Assembly (NCBI RefSeq): GCF_000003815.2
Contig: NC_049985.1
Coordinates: 3,954,135 to 4,018,134 of the forward strand
Direction: 5' to 3'
Source of the DNA: Branchiostoma floridae
Lineage: Eukaryota; Chordata; Leptocardii; Amphioxiformes; Branchiostomatidae
Length of the DNA stretch: 64,000 nt
Below are positions 22,196 through 32,345 of the stretch, piece after piece. Numbering within the stretch: position 1 is the stretch's first letter; each line of letters starts with the position of its first letter. The notes beneath the pieces are model-generated. The model searched no databases and was not told where the DNA came from. It saw nothing but the letters and a program-made list of their open reading frames with translations. A program made the translations under genes and the position numbers.

Positions 22196-22452
22196 CATGT
22201 TACATCGCTTTAGAACGTCCCATTCTAGGTGTTTGTAGGGCGTTTAGACCCATTGTTAATAGGACGCTTCACTGATGGTATGGGGTCATGGAACTGGTTT
22301 TCGGACAACTGGGTGGCGCATTCAATTTTGCCGAATGCATTTTCGAGCGCCTCGTTCACGAAAGGATAAAATCATCAATATCAAAAAGAAAAAAAAAACT
22401 GAAAACAGAGAAAAATATACATTTAGAAATCAAATCGTAATCATTAGACATG

Positions 22453-22458
22453 TTTATT
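22453..22458 (-). terminator. Possible polyadenylation signal of DEG/ENaC copy 1
   Basis: AATAAA on the minus strand, about 160 bp beyond the stop at 22617. Confidence 0.4.
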
Positions 22459-22616
22459 ACCAGTCATGTCTAAATTTTAATGACTGGGATATTTTTGGAG
22501 ATCGGAGGTCTTATATAATCACAATTCTGAAATTATGGAGCAAAAAAAATATTACAACAGGACAAAAACCATGGTGTATGGTATATAAACGACACGTGCA
22601 TGTTTTAAAGGCCGGT

Positions 22617-25600
22617 CTAAAATTCTTCAGTGTTGGGATTTAATGTCTTGACTCGGTTTTTGCAGCAGCACGAAGTTCCCTTCTTCAGCAGAAACTCAAG
22701 GAACTCGATAATAGTGATGACGCTCGCGCCCAGGAACAGCCCCAACTGGCCACCAAGGTCACCTAGGGGTGGGGGGAACGAGTAAAAGAGACACAAATCA
22801 ATCAATTAATCTATAGACGATCATAGGCACTTTTTTTTACTTTTATGTAATCATGCTGATGATCCTTACTTGTTTCAATACGCTGTTCATCTTGACAATG
22901 AATCTAATACGTACAAGAAGCAAGAATGAAGAAAATTAAGACAAATGTCTTGAGTTATCTGATACAAAACACGAGTAGAGAGGCATAGCAGAATGAATCG
23001 AGGCAAAATCAGGTAATGATAAGTTTAGAGTTAGAACGATGCATGGCGCTAGCGACAGCCTAAGTCGAAATAGAGGGACATAAGAGCAATGTAGATAAAA
23101 GTGATCGATGAGAAGAGAGAAATTAGATGACAAAAAGTATTAGCCAAAATGTCATCTAGTATTACATTAAAAAAGAAAATTAAAGAAGGACCAAAAGTAG
23201 CAAGTATGCAAAAGTAACGGGTTCCGCACTGGTGTTTCAGTGCTGAATCAATGGTTCGAATCAGCCTCAGCACTGGGTTTTCCCAGTGCTGAAGAAACGT
23301 CAGCACTGGTTTTCCCGTGCTGAATGGCCTTGTTCCAGTGCTGAATCCAATGCGAGCACTGGTTTTCCAGTGCTGAACTGTCGTCAGCACTCAACTACCA
23401 GTGCTGAACTCCCGGCATATAATACGGACTAACCAAGAAGTGCATTGGTGCTGATGGCTCTTCTCTGCTGCACAGTCTGCAGGTTCAGCTGCTGGTAGTA
23501 AATATCCAGCAGCACGATGTTATCTCTGAAGGGGCAAAGGTCATGAGTAAGAGGTCAAAGGTCACAAGTGGGACAAACGTCATGGAGACATACAAGGAAA
23601 ATCATGTTGCACAATTCTGGAATTATGGAGCAAAAAAATATTATAACAGGACAGAAACCATGGTGTATGGTAAACTTTGAGAATAAAGAGAGGTCAGAGT
23701 TAACAGGGTAGAGGTCAAAGGGGCAGAACAAAGAGCACGACCAGCTACACATCATCATATACACTGCAGGACTAATACTTTAGTTGTTCTTCGGTCATGT
23801 TGAAGTATTCTGTGTAGAATTCCTTGGTGCTGGAGCTGGGCCAGCCTCCGTACGACACGGTGGCGGGATAGGCGGTGGCGCTGCAGGGGGTCGGGCAGTC
23901 ACAGGTCTGCTTCCCGGACTTCAGCTCAGCTGGAAGAACAGGCCAACACAACAGAAAGTATCGACAAGAGCGTCTAAATTTGAGAGCTAACTGGTAAACC
24001 GTGACACAACGTGTTGTACATTTACGGTGCTCAATCTTAGCTCTACGAGGCCCAAAAACATATACGTTTTAGCTTATAAAAGACTCTAGACTCAGGTGTA
24101 TCCTAATACTTTGTGGTGAGTTCTTCTCAAGCTCAAGGTTTGACTTTCTTCTAACAAATGCGTCATCAGGCAAAAATAAAAATAAAGCTTTTGTGTCGCC
24201 TTAGTTGTACATGCTGGACCTATTCGATATAATATGGCTGCATTTGCAATATGACAAGCTAGTCTCAAGGCGGGGCTCCGTTCTACAGCAAACTACTATT
24301 CTATGCAAGCTCCCTTCCAGAAGTCTGTGAAGGATGCTAGCCTCACCCATGGTTGTTTTGACACACCCGGTGACGACAGACGGTTGGCAGTAGTCCAGCG
24401 TTCCCGGCATGCTCACGGTTCTACAGCCGCACGCGTCGGCCACGTGACCAGCCCGGCACTCCAGCAGGCACCCCGTCTTGGTGTACCCGGAGTAGTACCG
24501 CAGGGTCCGCCCGGGCTCGCACTTCCCCCACGGTGGAACCTCGTTTGTGTACTGCAGAAAGAGAAAATAGCACGTCTTCACAAATATATTTGAATACGAT
24601 GCAATGGAAGGAAAGCGGATTGATCTAAGGGCAGTGGGTACTCCAGCCCGCGTCAAGTTTGAATGACCAATTACGAAGAACACGTGACCTCATAGAAAAG
24701 AAAGACTAGGAGAAGTTAACAGAGAATGAAGGAACAGGCGAAGGAAGGGGGAAACGAGTTAAGGAACGATAGAAGGAAGGAAGGAAGGAAGGAAGGAAGG
24801 AAGGAAGGAAGGAAGGAAGGAAGGAAGGAAGGAAGGAAGGAAGGAAGGAAGGAAGGAAGGAAGGAAGGAAGGAAAGAAAGAAGGAAAGAAGGAAGGAAGG
24901 AAAAAGGAAAGGGAGGAAGTCACGAAGAAAGAAAAAAAGGTACCTAGCCCCAACATCTGTCCCTACCTGTATCTTGCTAATGCTGGCGTAGGCGTGAGTT
25001 CCGGGCCCGACGGAGATGCCCTGGGTGTCCACAGTGGGCGGCTCGTTGGGGGAGTGGACTACGAACCTGATCCCGGCGTCCAGGTTACCCGTCAGGGCGT
25101 TCTCAGTGTACTCGTCCTGTGGCCACAACAACCGGCTTTGCTATCAATCATTCGATCGATCAATCAATGAATAAATTAATCAATCACCAAATAGCAATTA
25201 CTCAAGCTACTGGACATTCTTTAATGATTTTGAAAACGGTCAAACGTTTCGGTGTCACTGTCAAAATGTAGCGAATGCAACCTGAAACGTCTATCCGTTT
25301 CCAAAATCATATCTCAGTATTTGCTTGAGTTACTGCACTGGTGTAGATGCTGAGATATTCATCGCACCTGTTGGATATTTATGGCCACCCGCAGGCCGTT
25401 CCCCACCCCCGCGATGGTCTGATTTAGCGTCCCGCCTTCGTTGAACACCCAACAGATTCCAAACGACGTAAAAACGAGCGTGAAGTTCTGGAAATAAAGA
25501 CAAATATTTCAAATTTTAAAACTTTTTTGCAATTATATTTTCTCAATGGACCGATCCTGTCAACGCCATGTCGAACAGATAGAACCCTCTATTCTATTTC

Positions 25601-28368
25601 GAACACCTCCGTCAAAAGGACAGAAATGGCTATTTTTGACGGAGGTGTTCGAAATAGAACCATGATCGAACAGGGGGCGGGAATTTGAGATCAGTCCATT
25701 GCAATTATTGACTCCATCTTTTTATCATCAATGACACCTGTTGCTGTTTCTGCTGTAACCAACAGAATGAGCCAAAGGGGTAAAGAATACACCAATCGGC
25801 AACGTCCCTAAGACGTCGCCAAAAAATCTGGGTACAGTCAAATCTGCCCAAGTGACCACCTCTTCTCAGCGACCACCCGGCCATTACGACCGCTTTTTCT
25901 CGGTCACGAAAATGTTTTCCATTGACATAAGCATTAAGCGACCTTTTCTCAACGGCCACCTGGCCAACGCGGCCGCCAAAAATTGGGACCGCACAGGACC
26001 AAATACCTGCCCATAACAACCGCGTCATTTTCAACGATTTTCGATGTTAACTAGCGCGATTTTGTCAGTTTGATTGTCATTACGATGTTATGTTTAGAAT
26101 AAAGACGGCAGCGGTCAATTGGTGGGGTGGGTCAATCGGGCAGTCCACTGTAATATGGGATAAAATTTCGTTGTAAGAAAATCTGAATTTAGTTGTTACA
26201 GAATAAAAAAAACAAAACAACAACACTGGTCCATCTAACGATTGTAGACGCAGGAATGCAACTTCTACTTCTTTGTATGGTAGAAATTCGATTCATAAGA
26301 AGTAACGTTATATCTTTTTTTAGAGTAGAGTTCCTCTGGCGCAGGTAGGAACGTCCTGTTCCAATTTTTGTTCATTTAGAAAATTCACCAGGCTTACTTA
26401 CATTTTTGCGTGCGTGTTGTATTAGACATTAAACACCCAGCTTACTTACTTCTTTGCGTGTGTGTGCTTTGCCATTAAACACAACGGAAACAATTTATAC
26501 TATACATCGGGCATGATGTGAGTCGATACTCTTCTCATCGACCACCTGTCCAAATTGACCGCTTTTTCCCGGTCCCGCAGTTGGTCGTCTTGGGCAGGTT
26601 TGACTGTACTAAAAAGTAACTCACATCCTTCGAGCACGCCTGGCCCCTCCAGGTGCAGCCAATCAGAGAGACATCCATGTCGAAGCCTGCTCTTAGCGTG
26701 AACTCCGCTAGGTTGAATCCGTCAGGGATGCCGGTGCTGTTCCAGTCGAAGTTGTACTGGTCGCTGTCCTCGTAGTCGCTGTCGTAGTCGTAGTCGTTAA
26801 AGCCTGTAGAGCCCTCTAGCAGAGTGGAAACGTACTGAAGTTCCTGTGCAGTGATCTTGGAGAAGCGGTATCTGCCAATCGCAGACATACATTTGATAAC
26901 AAATTGTAATCCTAATTCTTTCGTATCAAGCTTTAAAAAGACACTTCGATGGGTACAGAGGAGGTCATCAAGCACCCAAACACCATCAGCAACGAAGAAC
27001 TATGGCAACGCACCGGATATGGACCAGTGGGGACAGAAATAGTACGCAAGCGGTGGACCTGGGTTGGTCACACCCTGTATAGTGAGGGAAGCCTTTACAT
27101 GGACCCACCTCCCCCAGGAAAGTGCAAAGACCCAAAACACCTGGATACGCAGATGTGAGTTATCTCCAAGCAGATCCTACAATGGCATAAAATAGTACCA
27201 AACTGACCAGTGTAGTCAGCCAAGAAGTGTCCATTTGCCATGTAGGCTTCACTCCTCTGTCAGCTTTTAATATTATCTTATGCTACCGTAGGATCTGCTT
27301 GGAGATTAGATGTGAGGGCGTCTGACTATACATGGGAACAGCTGGCGGAAGATGGAGGGAGTTAGTTGTGGCATATGCCCAAGGGTGGGCAGTAGGCCTC
27401 CAAGACAAACAACACGTAAAAATAGACACAAATCATGTCCACGACTATTCTCTTTACGTCTTATGTAGTTTGGTGTTTTTTTATATCACGCTTTTCGCTC
27501 CCGAACGTTGGTTTGGAAACGTGACGTATGCCTTACTTGTTGAAGTTACAGATGGTGACTGTGGGAAAGTCCAGGACGTCTCGGAACTCCACCTTCATGT
27601 TCGTCACCGTGTCGAACTGGAAGTACGCCACAAACCTAGCAGAGAACATTAGCGATAATATATGTCTCTATCAGACTGACAATGCTGGCTGTCACAGGGA
27701 GAATAATCCAGTACGTCTCGGAACTCCACCTTCATGTTTGTCACCGTGTCGAACTGGAAATACGCCACAAACCTACGGAGGGGACCAAGCGGGAACCAGC
27801 TCAGATACTTTGTCTTTGTCTCAATTCCTTTCTTCCTTACTCCAATTCTTCCCTTCTTTCAGTCTGTCTTTCTCCGGGCTGTCGTTCTTTTCGGTGTTTT
27901 TATTTTCTTAGACAAATTGAGATACTAGTACTACTAGCCTTCACTTCCGGCAGTGGTATACGAAGAGCATAATAAGGATAAATAAATCTTCAGGTAGATC
28001 GGTCAGAGGCCACCAGCATCCGCATGTTGTGCTTTACTTAACTGATGTCCATGTGTGCTAATGTCTTCTTTAATGCAAAAGCGTGAAAGTCATATAATCG
28101 ATAATGCAAATCGATGTAATTATGGGCCTAACGATTTTATGGTGTACACATTTTTTGTGTTTGTCATCTTTTATCATCACTTTTTTCTCCTTTTTTCTCA
28201 CCTCTCAGTGATCTGCCAGGCGGCGACCCCGAACATGGTGAGGAAGAGCAGCGACCAGGCCAGGCGGGCGCCCCCGTGCCTCGCCCCGACGATCTTCCCC
28301 AGCCCGTGCAGGGACGTCCCCTCTGCGTACTCCCTCTCCGCGCTGTCCGCACCGCAGCAGCTCGCCAT
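22617..28368 (-). CDS. DEG/ENaC-type sodium channel, copy 1 (9 coding exons, 458 aa)
   Basis: Exons (minus): 28368-28202, 27635-27537, 26871-26625, 25487-25368, 25116-24967, 24551-24347, 23929-23779, 23525-23434, 22762-22617; phases join. The N-terminus carries the HG gating motif (TSLHGLGKI), then TM1 (LAWSLLFLTMFGVAAW) and the conserved FPTVTICNFN. The extracellular part has an acidic Tyr/Asp loop (about residues 110-135) and a Cys-rich region (GCLLECRAGHVADACGC, CDCPTPC). TM2 contains the GAS selectivity filter (GGQLGLFLGASVITIIEFLE). The C-tail has a CCC cluster. Members are trimeric amiloride-sensitive Na+ channels gated by ligands, protons or force; which applies here is not visible. 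An acceptor 10 bp before the ATG (exon edge 28378) shows that a non-coding exon lies upstream. A 5'-truncated LINE sits in the adjoining intron. Confidence 0.88.
23205..23418. mobile_element. Hairpin-cluster element, copy 2, beside a channel splice donor
   Basis: A dense array of CAGCACTGG and CCAGTGCTG motifs begins with GCAAAAGTAACGGGTTCCGC, the counterpart of the end of the 18820-18964 element in opposite orientation. It ends about 15 bp from the donor of the exon 23525-23434. The paralogous intron near 36235 lacks it. Confidence 0.6.
24770..24905. repeat. GGAA tetranucleotide microsatellite
   Basis: About 30 near-perfect GGAA units in a channel intron. The long Leu-Pro-Ser-Phe or Lys-Glu-Gly-Arg frames across it are artefacts. 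Confidence 0.95.
25196..25337. mobile_element. MITE with GCAATTACTCAAG ends, copy in channel 1
   Basis: GCAATTACTCAAG at the left pairs with TTGCTTGAGTTACTGC at the right, with inner arms ATGATTTTGAAAACGG / CCGTTTCCAAAATCAT. The same element is in the same intron of channel 2 (38098-38246), so it predates the duplication. Others: 48484-48572, 60898-60977. Confidence 0.65.
25538..25701. mobile_element. Foldback element with TTCGAACACCTCCGTCAAAA core
   Basis: Inverted arms CTATTTCGAACACCTCCGTC / GACGGAGGTGTTCGAAATAG have outer ends CAATGGACCGATC / GATCAGTCCATTG. A second copy lies at about 43557-43705. Confidence 0.65.
25833..26608. mobile_element. Foldback element with TACAGTCAAAYCTGCCCAAG ends, in channel 1
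   Basis: Left TACAGTCAAATCTGCCCAAG, right CTTGGGCAGGTTTGACTGTA. The interior carries repeated 'CGACCACC' arms at both ends. It lies 17 bp from the donor of exon 26871-26625. The matching intron of copy 2 has an uninterrupted junction, so insertion followed the gene duplication. Related copies: 37069-37590, 61823-61979. Confidence 0.7.
26930..27410 (+). pseudogene. LINE ORF2 C-terminal fragment split by a MITE
   Basis: The frame from 26949 reads ISNEELWQRTGYGPVGTEIV and RKRWTWVGHTL, the C-terminal signature seen in many LINE polyproteins. It continues after the MITE (27160-27308) as YTWEQLAEDGGRWRELV. No reverse transcriptase is left. It is intronic to channel copy 1. Confidence 0.65.
27160..27308. 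mobile_element. MITE, 'ATCTCCAAGCAGATCC' family, copy 2
   Basis: Ends TTATCTCCAAGCAGATCC / GGATCTGCTTGGAGATTA are flanked by perfect GATGTGAG duplications (27152-27159, 27309-27316). It is inserted into the LINE fragment. Confidence 0.8.
27712..27773 (-). pseudogene. Decayed duplicate of channel exon 2
   Basis: This stretch repeats most of the exon 27635-27537 (CGTCTCGGAACTCCACCTTC through GTACGCCACAAAC). It keeps a good acceptor (CCTCCGTAG) but lost the part coding FPTVTICNFN and the donor. Its upstream flank (CGGAGGGGACCAAGCGGGAA) matches the flank of the single exon 2 of copy 2, so it sits at the original position and the working exon is the duplicate. Confidence 0.65.
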
Positions 28369-28474
28369 GGAGGAGGAACTGGAGAAAAATCAAATGATAA
28401 TTCTAAACTTTATATCCGTACACAAAATAAAGGGCTTACCAGCAAGCTTTCGATCAGTCCTCTGATCCTTATCA

Positions 28475-30110
28475 GGAAGACCCACGTAAGTGGTGGGGCG
28501 CTGTTAACCGTGAGCTTGGCAGAGCACAAGAGAGATCTAATAGTACCACCATTGAGGACGTGCCAGACCACGAGGTGGCCGAGGTCCTAAATCAGTACTT
28601 TTCCTCAGCGTGGTGTCCTGGAACGTCTTTGCACCTGTGCCCCCTGCAGTGCCCGACTCCATGCGTTGACTTGTGTTCGATTGGCGAGGTGAAGACTCTT
28701 CTTAAGGGCTTAAACCCTCACAAGGCAAGCGGTCCTGATGATCTCCCGACATGGACTCTCAAGCATTACGCTGACGACTTGGCGCCAGTCATCACCCACC
28801 TGTTTAACGCTTCGTATGAGGAGGGGGTTGTTCCTAGCATATGGAAGGCGGCAAACGTTGTCCCTGTGCCAAAATCTAAGGGTGCAGCTAACGCCAGTGA
28901 GATGAGGCCCGTGTCCCTCTTACCCGTAGCGGCCAAGCTCATGGAACGGTGTATTCTGAAAAGACTATTGCCCTCTATTACACCTGCCATTAGAAACCAG
29001 AACGCTTACCTGAAGGCTTCTTCCACTGTCTTAGCGGCCATAAGGATGGTACACACGTGGCTGTCAGCCTTAGACTCAAGACGTCACGCTGCAGTCCTTG
29101 CTTTGTTCGCAGACATGAGCAAAGCATTTGATAGAGCGAACCATTCAATTCTCCTCCAACGAGTGAACGACGTGGTGACCAATCCACGCATGGTAGCCTG
29201 GATACAGAACCATCTGCAGGGCCGTACCCAGAGAGTGGTTGCTAACGGTAAAGTCAGCGAGTGGAGAGTACTCACTTCGGGGGTACCTCAGGGAGGTGTA
29301 CTGTCACCCTACCTTTTCCTCCTGTTCATGAGTACTCGAGACGTAGTCTACAGCGACACTCTTGATGTCGGCTACGCGGACGACGTGGGTTTGTCCAGGT
29401 CTATCTCCCTGGAGAAGGATCGCGTGGATAACAGTATGAGAGAGGAAGCGCTACAGCTTGATTCCTGGGCGGAGTGCAATGACATGCTGCTAAACGGCAA
29501 AAAAAGTCAGTCTCTGTTGATCTGCTTCAGCAGAAACATTCCACTTTTACCGCCACTCTCTCTCGGCGGTGAACCCGTACCATTCTCAAGGGTCGCAAAG
29601 GGCCTTGGGTTCATCTTCGACTGCAAGCTGTCATGGCACGACCATGTTCAATCCCTCGTTTCAAAAGCATCGAGCAGGCTGCACTATCTCAGACTACTGA
29701 CTAAACAGGGGATGTGCGTGGCTGACCTGGTTCAGATTTACCTGTCACTTATTCGTAGCGTTCTTGAATACGGTCACGTTCTGCTGGTAGGTTGCAGCAA
29801 AGAACAATCGGACAGTATGGAACGGGTACAGAAACGGGCCCTCCGTATCATCTCTCTCGGGGGTAGGCGATCAGTTCCCAACTTACCTTCCTTAAAAGAA
29901 AGGAGAGAAGCTGCTGCAGTAAAGCTCTTTAAGGACATGTTAAGACCCGAACATCCACTGCACGACCTTGTGCCTCCTCAGAGACGCACAGTTACTGGCA
30001 GGCAACTGAGGAACAAGAACGCGTTCACTCTCCCCAAGGCAAGAACTGACAGACTGAAACAGTCGTTCCTCCACACTGCAGTCAGACTTTATAATAACTC
30101 TATTTCCTAG
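28475..30110 (+). CDS. Reverse transcriptase of a truncated LINE (about 545 codons left)
   Basis: The frame is open from the truncation point (EDPRKWWGAVNRELGR); the first Met is at 28560. RT motifs in order: SGPDDLPTWTLKHY, motif A ADMSKAFDRANHSIL, motif B LTSGVPQGGVLSPYLF, motif C GYADDVGLS, motif D region LNGKKSQ, thumb-like LGFIFDCKLSWHDHVQSL, and the C-terminal VLEYGHVLLVGCSKEQ / ERVQKRALRI. The YADD catalytic pair is intact. The N-terminal endonuclease is missing, so the copy is not autonomous. The uninterrupted frame suggests a young insertion. Exact LINE clade is uncertain. Confidence 0.85.
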
Positions 30111-30294
30111 CATTACCATCAGCCTGTGAGTTCGGATCTATGCTTAGTGTTTGTTAATATATTATGTATTTTTGTTTGTTGACATTCTGCACGTATAAGT
30201 TTCTTTGTAACAAACCTACGCAATTCAGGGTATACCATGTGTGTATTTCCCTGCCTATGTACGTTTGAGGAAGAAATAAATAAATAAAAATAAA
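28475..30294 (+). mobile_element. 5'-truncated non-LTR retrotransposon (CR1/Jockey-like)
   Basis: It is flanked by TTATCA duplications (28469-28474, 30295-30300), ends in an A-rich AATAAATAAATAAAAATAAA tail, and is 5'-truncated inside the ORF2-type frame. It lies antisense to the channel gene in its 5' intron. Confidence 0.8.
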
Positions 30295-30727
30295 TTATCA
30301 AGTTGAAATGACCGAAAGGAAGTGTGACGTCAGCAATGGGTCAAAGGTGTTTGGAAGTCGGTATCGGCCCTCGTCTCCGTTGAGGGAAGGTTGATAGGCT
30401 CTGATGTGACATAGGCTCTGGGTAATTTCAACTTGATAAGGATCAGAGGACTGCGCGAAAGCTTGTTGGTAAGCGCTTTATTTTGTGTACGAATATGAAG
30501 TTTAGAATTGTAACATTATGTTTGATTACCGTCACAGATGGACTTGAATTCGAGCAAATAATGCGATGTTTTAGTCATGCTTGGGACCGCATTTTTCCTG
30601 CCGCAACGCCACCACCGTGGCATAGAGCAGAAGAGTTCTGTTGACAAAACAGGCTGGTACAAAACCGTAGCTTCTACAAGGCTCCACATGTCACTAGTAT
30701 CTATTTCATATTAAATGACTTTTGTTG

Positions 30728-31139
30728 GCATCCTAAGCAATATTACAGGGTTAAAAGTGGAAATATCCTGAATAAGGCAGTCTGTATAATATTGACATCT
30801 AATGCACTATTTTAGCACATTTACATCATCATTTCATAAATTAAGCCATTAAAACGGCGCATGAACGAGTCGCACGAGAATTCTTGATCAAGTCCTTATT
30901 TGGGGGGGGGGGGGGTCCAATAATAAGGAGTATCCTCGTGCAACTTGTCTCTGGGCGAGCTATGTCCAGTATCAGGGTGAAGTGCATTTCACCCTGATAC
31001 TGGACATGCTCTGGGCCGTTTTCAACCGCTCAAAGTATGACATGATGATGTAAATGTGAGAGTACAGTACAGTAGATCATGCAGATTGCCTTATTCAGAA
31101 TATTTCCACTTTTAATGCTGTAATGTTGCTTAGGATGCC
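30728..31139. mobile_element. Imperfect foldback element with central perfect hairpin
   Basis: The ends GCATCCTAAGCAATATTACA and TGTAATGTTGCTTAGGATGC are inverted. At about 30966-31005 a hairpin GTCCAGTATCAGGGTGAA is followed after 5 bp by its complement. A poly-G run lies near 30902. Confidence 0.6.
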
Positions 31140-31369
31140 TTTAAAAGATTATGCGTCATCTGTGTTGCAAATGATGACAACATTCCACAATTTTACTTCA
31201 ACTAAAATGTCGTAATTCATGTAAGATTGCACCACCAGTCGATCTGTTGCCTTTCTGTGTGAAAACAGAACTGAAAATAATGCACACATGAGACAATCAA
31301 ATATTCATAAGAAATCAACACAGTAACATATTTGTTTGAACGCACAGAAAATAAGGGCATGACTACATA

Positions 31370-31402
31370 AATATATATACATGTATATATATATATAGAT
31401 AG

Positions 31403-31482
<80 letters not shown>
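31370..31482. repeat. TA then GA microsatellites
   Basis: Adjacent (TA)n and (GA)n tracts. Confidence 0.9.
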
Positions 31483-31485
<3 letters not shown>

Positions 31486-31549
31486 ACGTATTGGTTATGA
31501 CAGTAACGTATAGGTCAAACACAGCACGCCTGCATGAATCATGTCATAA

Positions 31550-31747
31550 TACCACCCTCATACTCACATTAGGCGCGATTCGATCGGACGACGAGTCTGC
31601 AAGCTCTAAATTACGAGGAGGCATGACCCTGACGGGAAGGGGGAACTCTGCCATTTCTTCGCCGGCATCAGGGTCATGCCTCCTCGTAAACTAGAGCTCG
31701 CAGACTCGTCGTCCGATCTAATCGCGCCTAATGTGAGGGGGTATAAA
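31550..31747. mobile_element. Foldback MITE with ACCCCCTCACAT-like ends, copy 1
   Basis: Arms of about 85 bp contain CGACGAGTCTGC and ACGAGGAGGCATGACCCTGA, with loop CGGGAAGGGGGAACTCTGCC. A near-identical copy is at 43236-43437; a relative is at 13249-13474. Confidence 0.75.
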
Positions 31748-31889
31748 GGTGCTCTTACATCCTTGTTGACGGTTGATTAAATCAACACACAGAGAAAGAG
31801 ACAAACACACATACAGACAAAACACCCCCTACCATACAACCTCCTTTTTCACGGAGGTGATGCGAATTCTGGGCCTCTAAGTAACCGTT

Positions 31890-32345
31890 CGACCATGTCC
31901 ACATACTGGTTAGGTACCCCTTTTGTCTCTGCCCAGACTGCAGCTGGTATAATTCACATGGCGGGTGCCTCAGGCGACTGGGCGTGTACGACCAATGTTT
32001 ACATTGTTTGGGCTGTATCCAAGGACTAAAAACCGCCACCGTGCATTAAAAAAAAACACAAAACCAGTAAATCTTCAGGCGGTTCTTAACCAAAGACGCA
32101 AAGAGAATACAGAAAATTTGGAGCTAACAAGACAGGATCAAAAGAAGACATTTTTTTATGTATAGTAACACCAAAAAAGTGACGTCGACGACTCTTTGAT
32201 GAATTTTGTCTTTATCAAATCAAACCGTATTTGGGGTAATTGACCTCTAGCTCCACATACTTGAGTAATATGTACTTTGATTCAACCTTGAAACAATAAG
32301 AGCATTATTTTGGATTAACTTCAAATCGGATCTTCTCTTGGGTCC
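31890..32345. other. Non-coding block conserved upstream of both channel copies (unit 1)
   Basis: The stretch shares long similar segments with 41620-41770 and 42965-43090: CATGTCCAC.TACTGGTTAGGTACC, GGACTAAAAACCGCCACCGT, then ATTCAACCTTGAA.CA.TAAGAGCATTA. It marks the upstream part of the segmental duplication and may hold the channel promoter or first non-coding exon. Confidence 0.5.

Larger units (their letters stand above)
28399..30509. mobile_element. Foldback element interrupted by a LINE
   Basis: The arms 28399-28474 (AATTCTAAACTTTATATCCG...) and about 30434-30509 are inverted repeats of about 76 bp. After removing the LINE (28475-30294) the arms extend further (TTATCAAGTTGAAAT / ATTTCAACTTGATAA). 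The element lies just upstream of the channel's ATG exon. Confidence 0.7.

Noticed and set aside
24706-25131. Leu-Pro-Ser-Phe repeat protein frame
   Set aside because: Arises from the GGAA microsatellite; the true coding part on this strand is only the channel exon 25116-24967.
31217-31522. Minus-strand ORF with Ser-Leu and Ile-Tyr repeats
   Set aside because: Produced by the TA and GA microsatellites.
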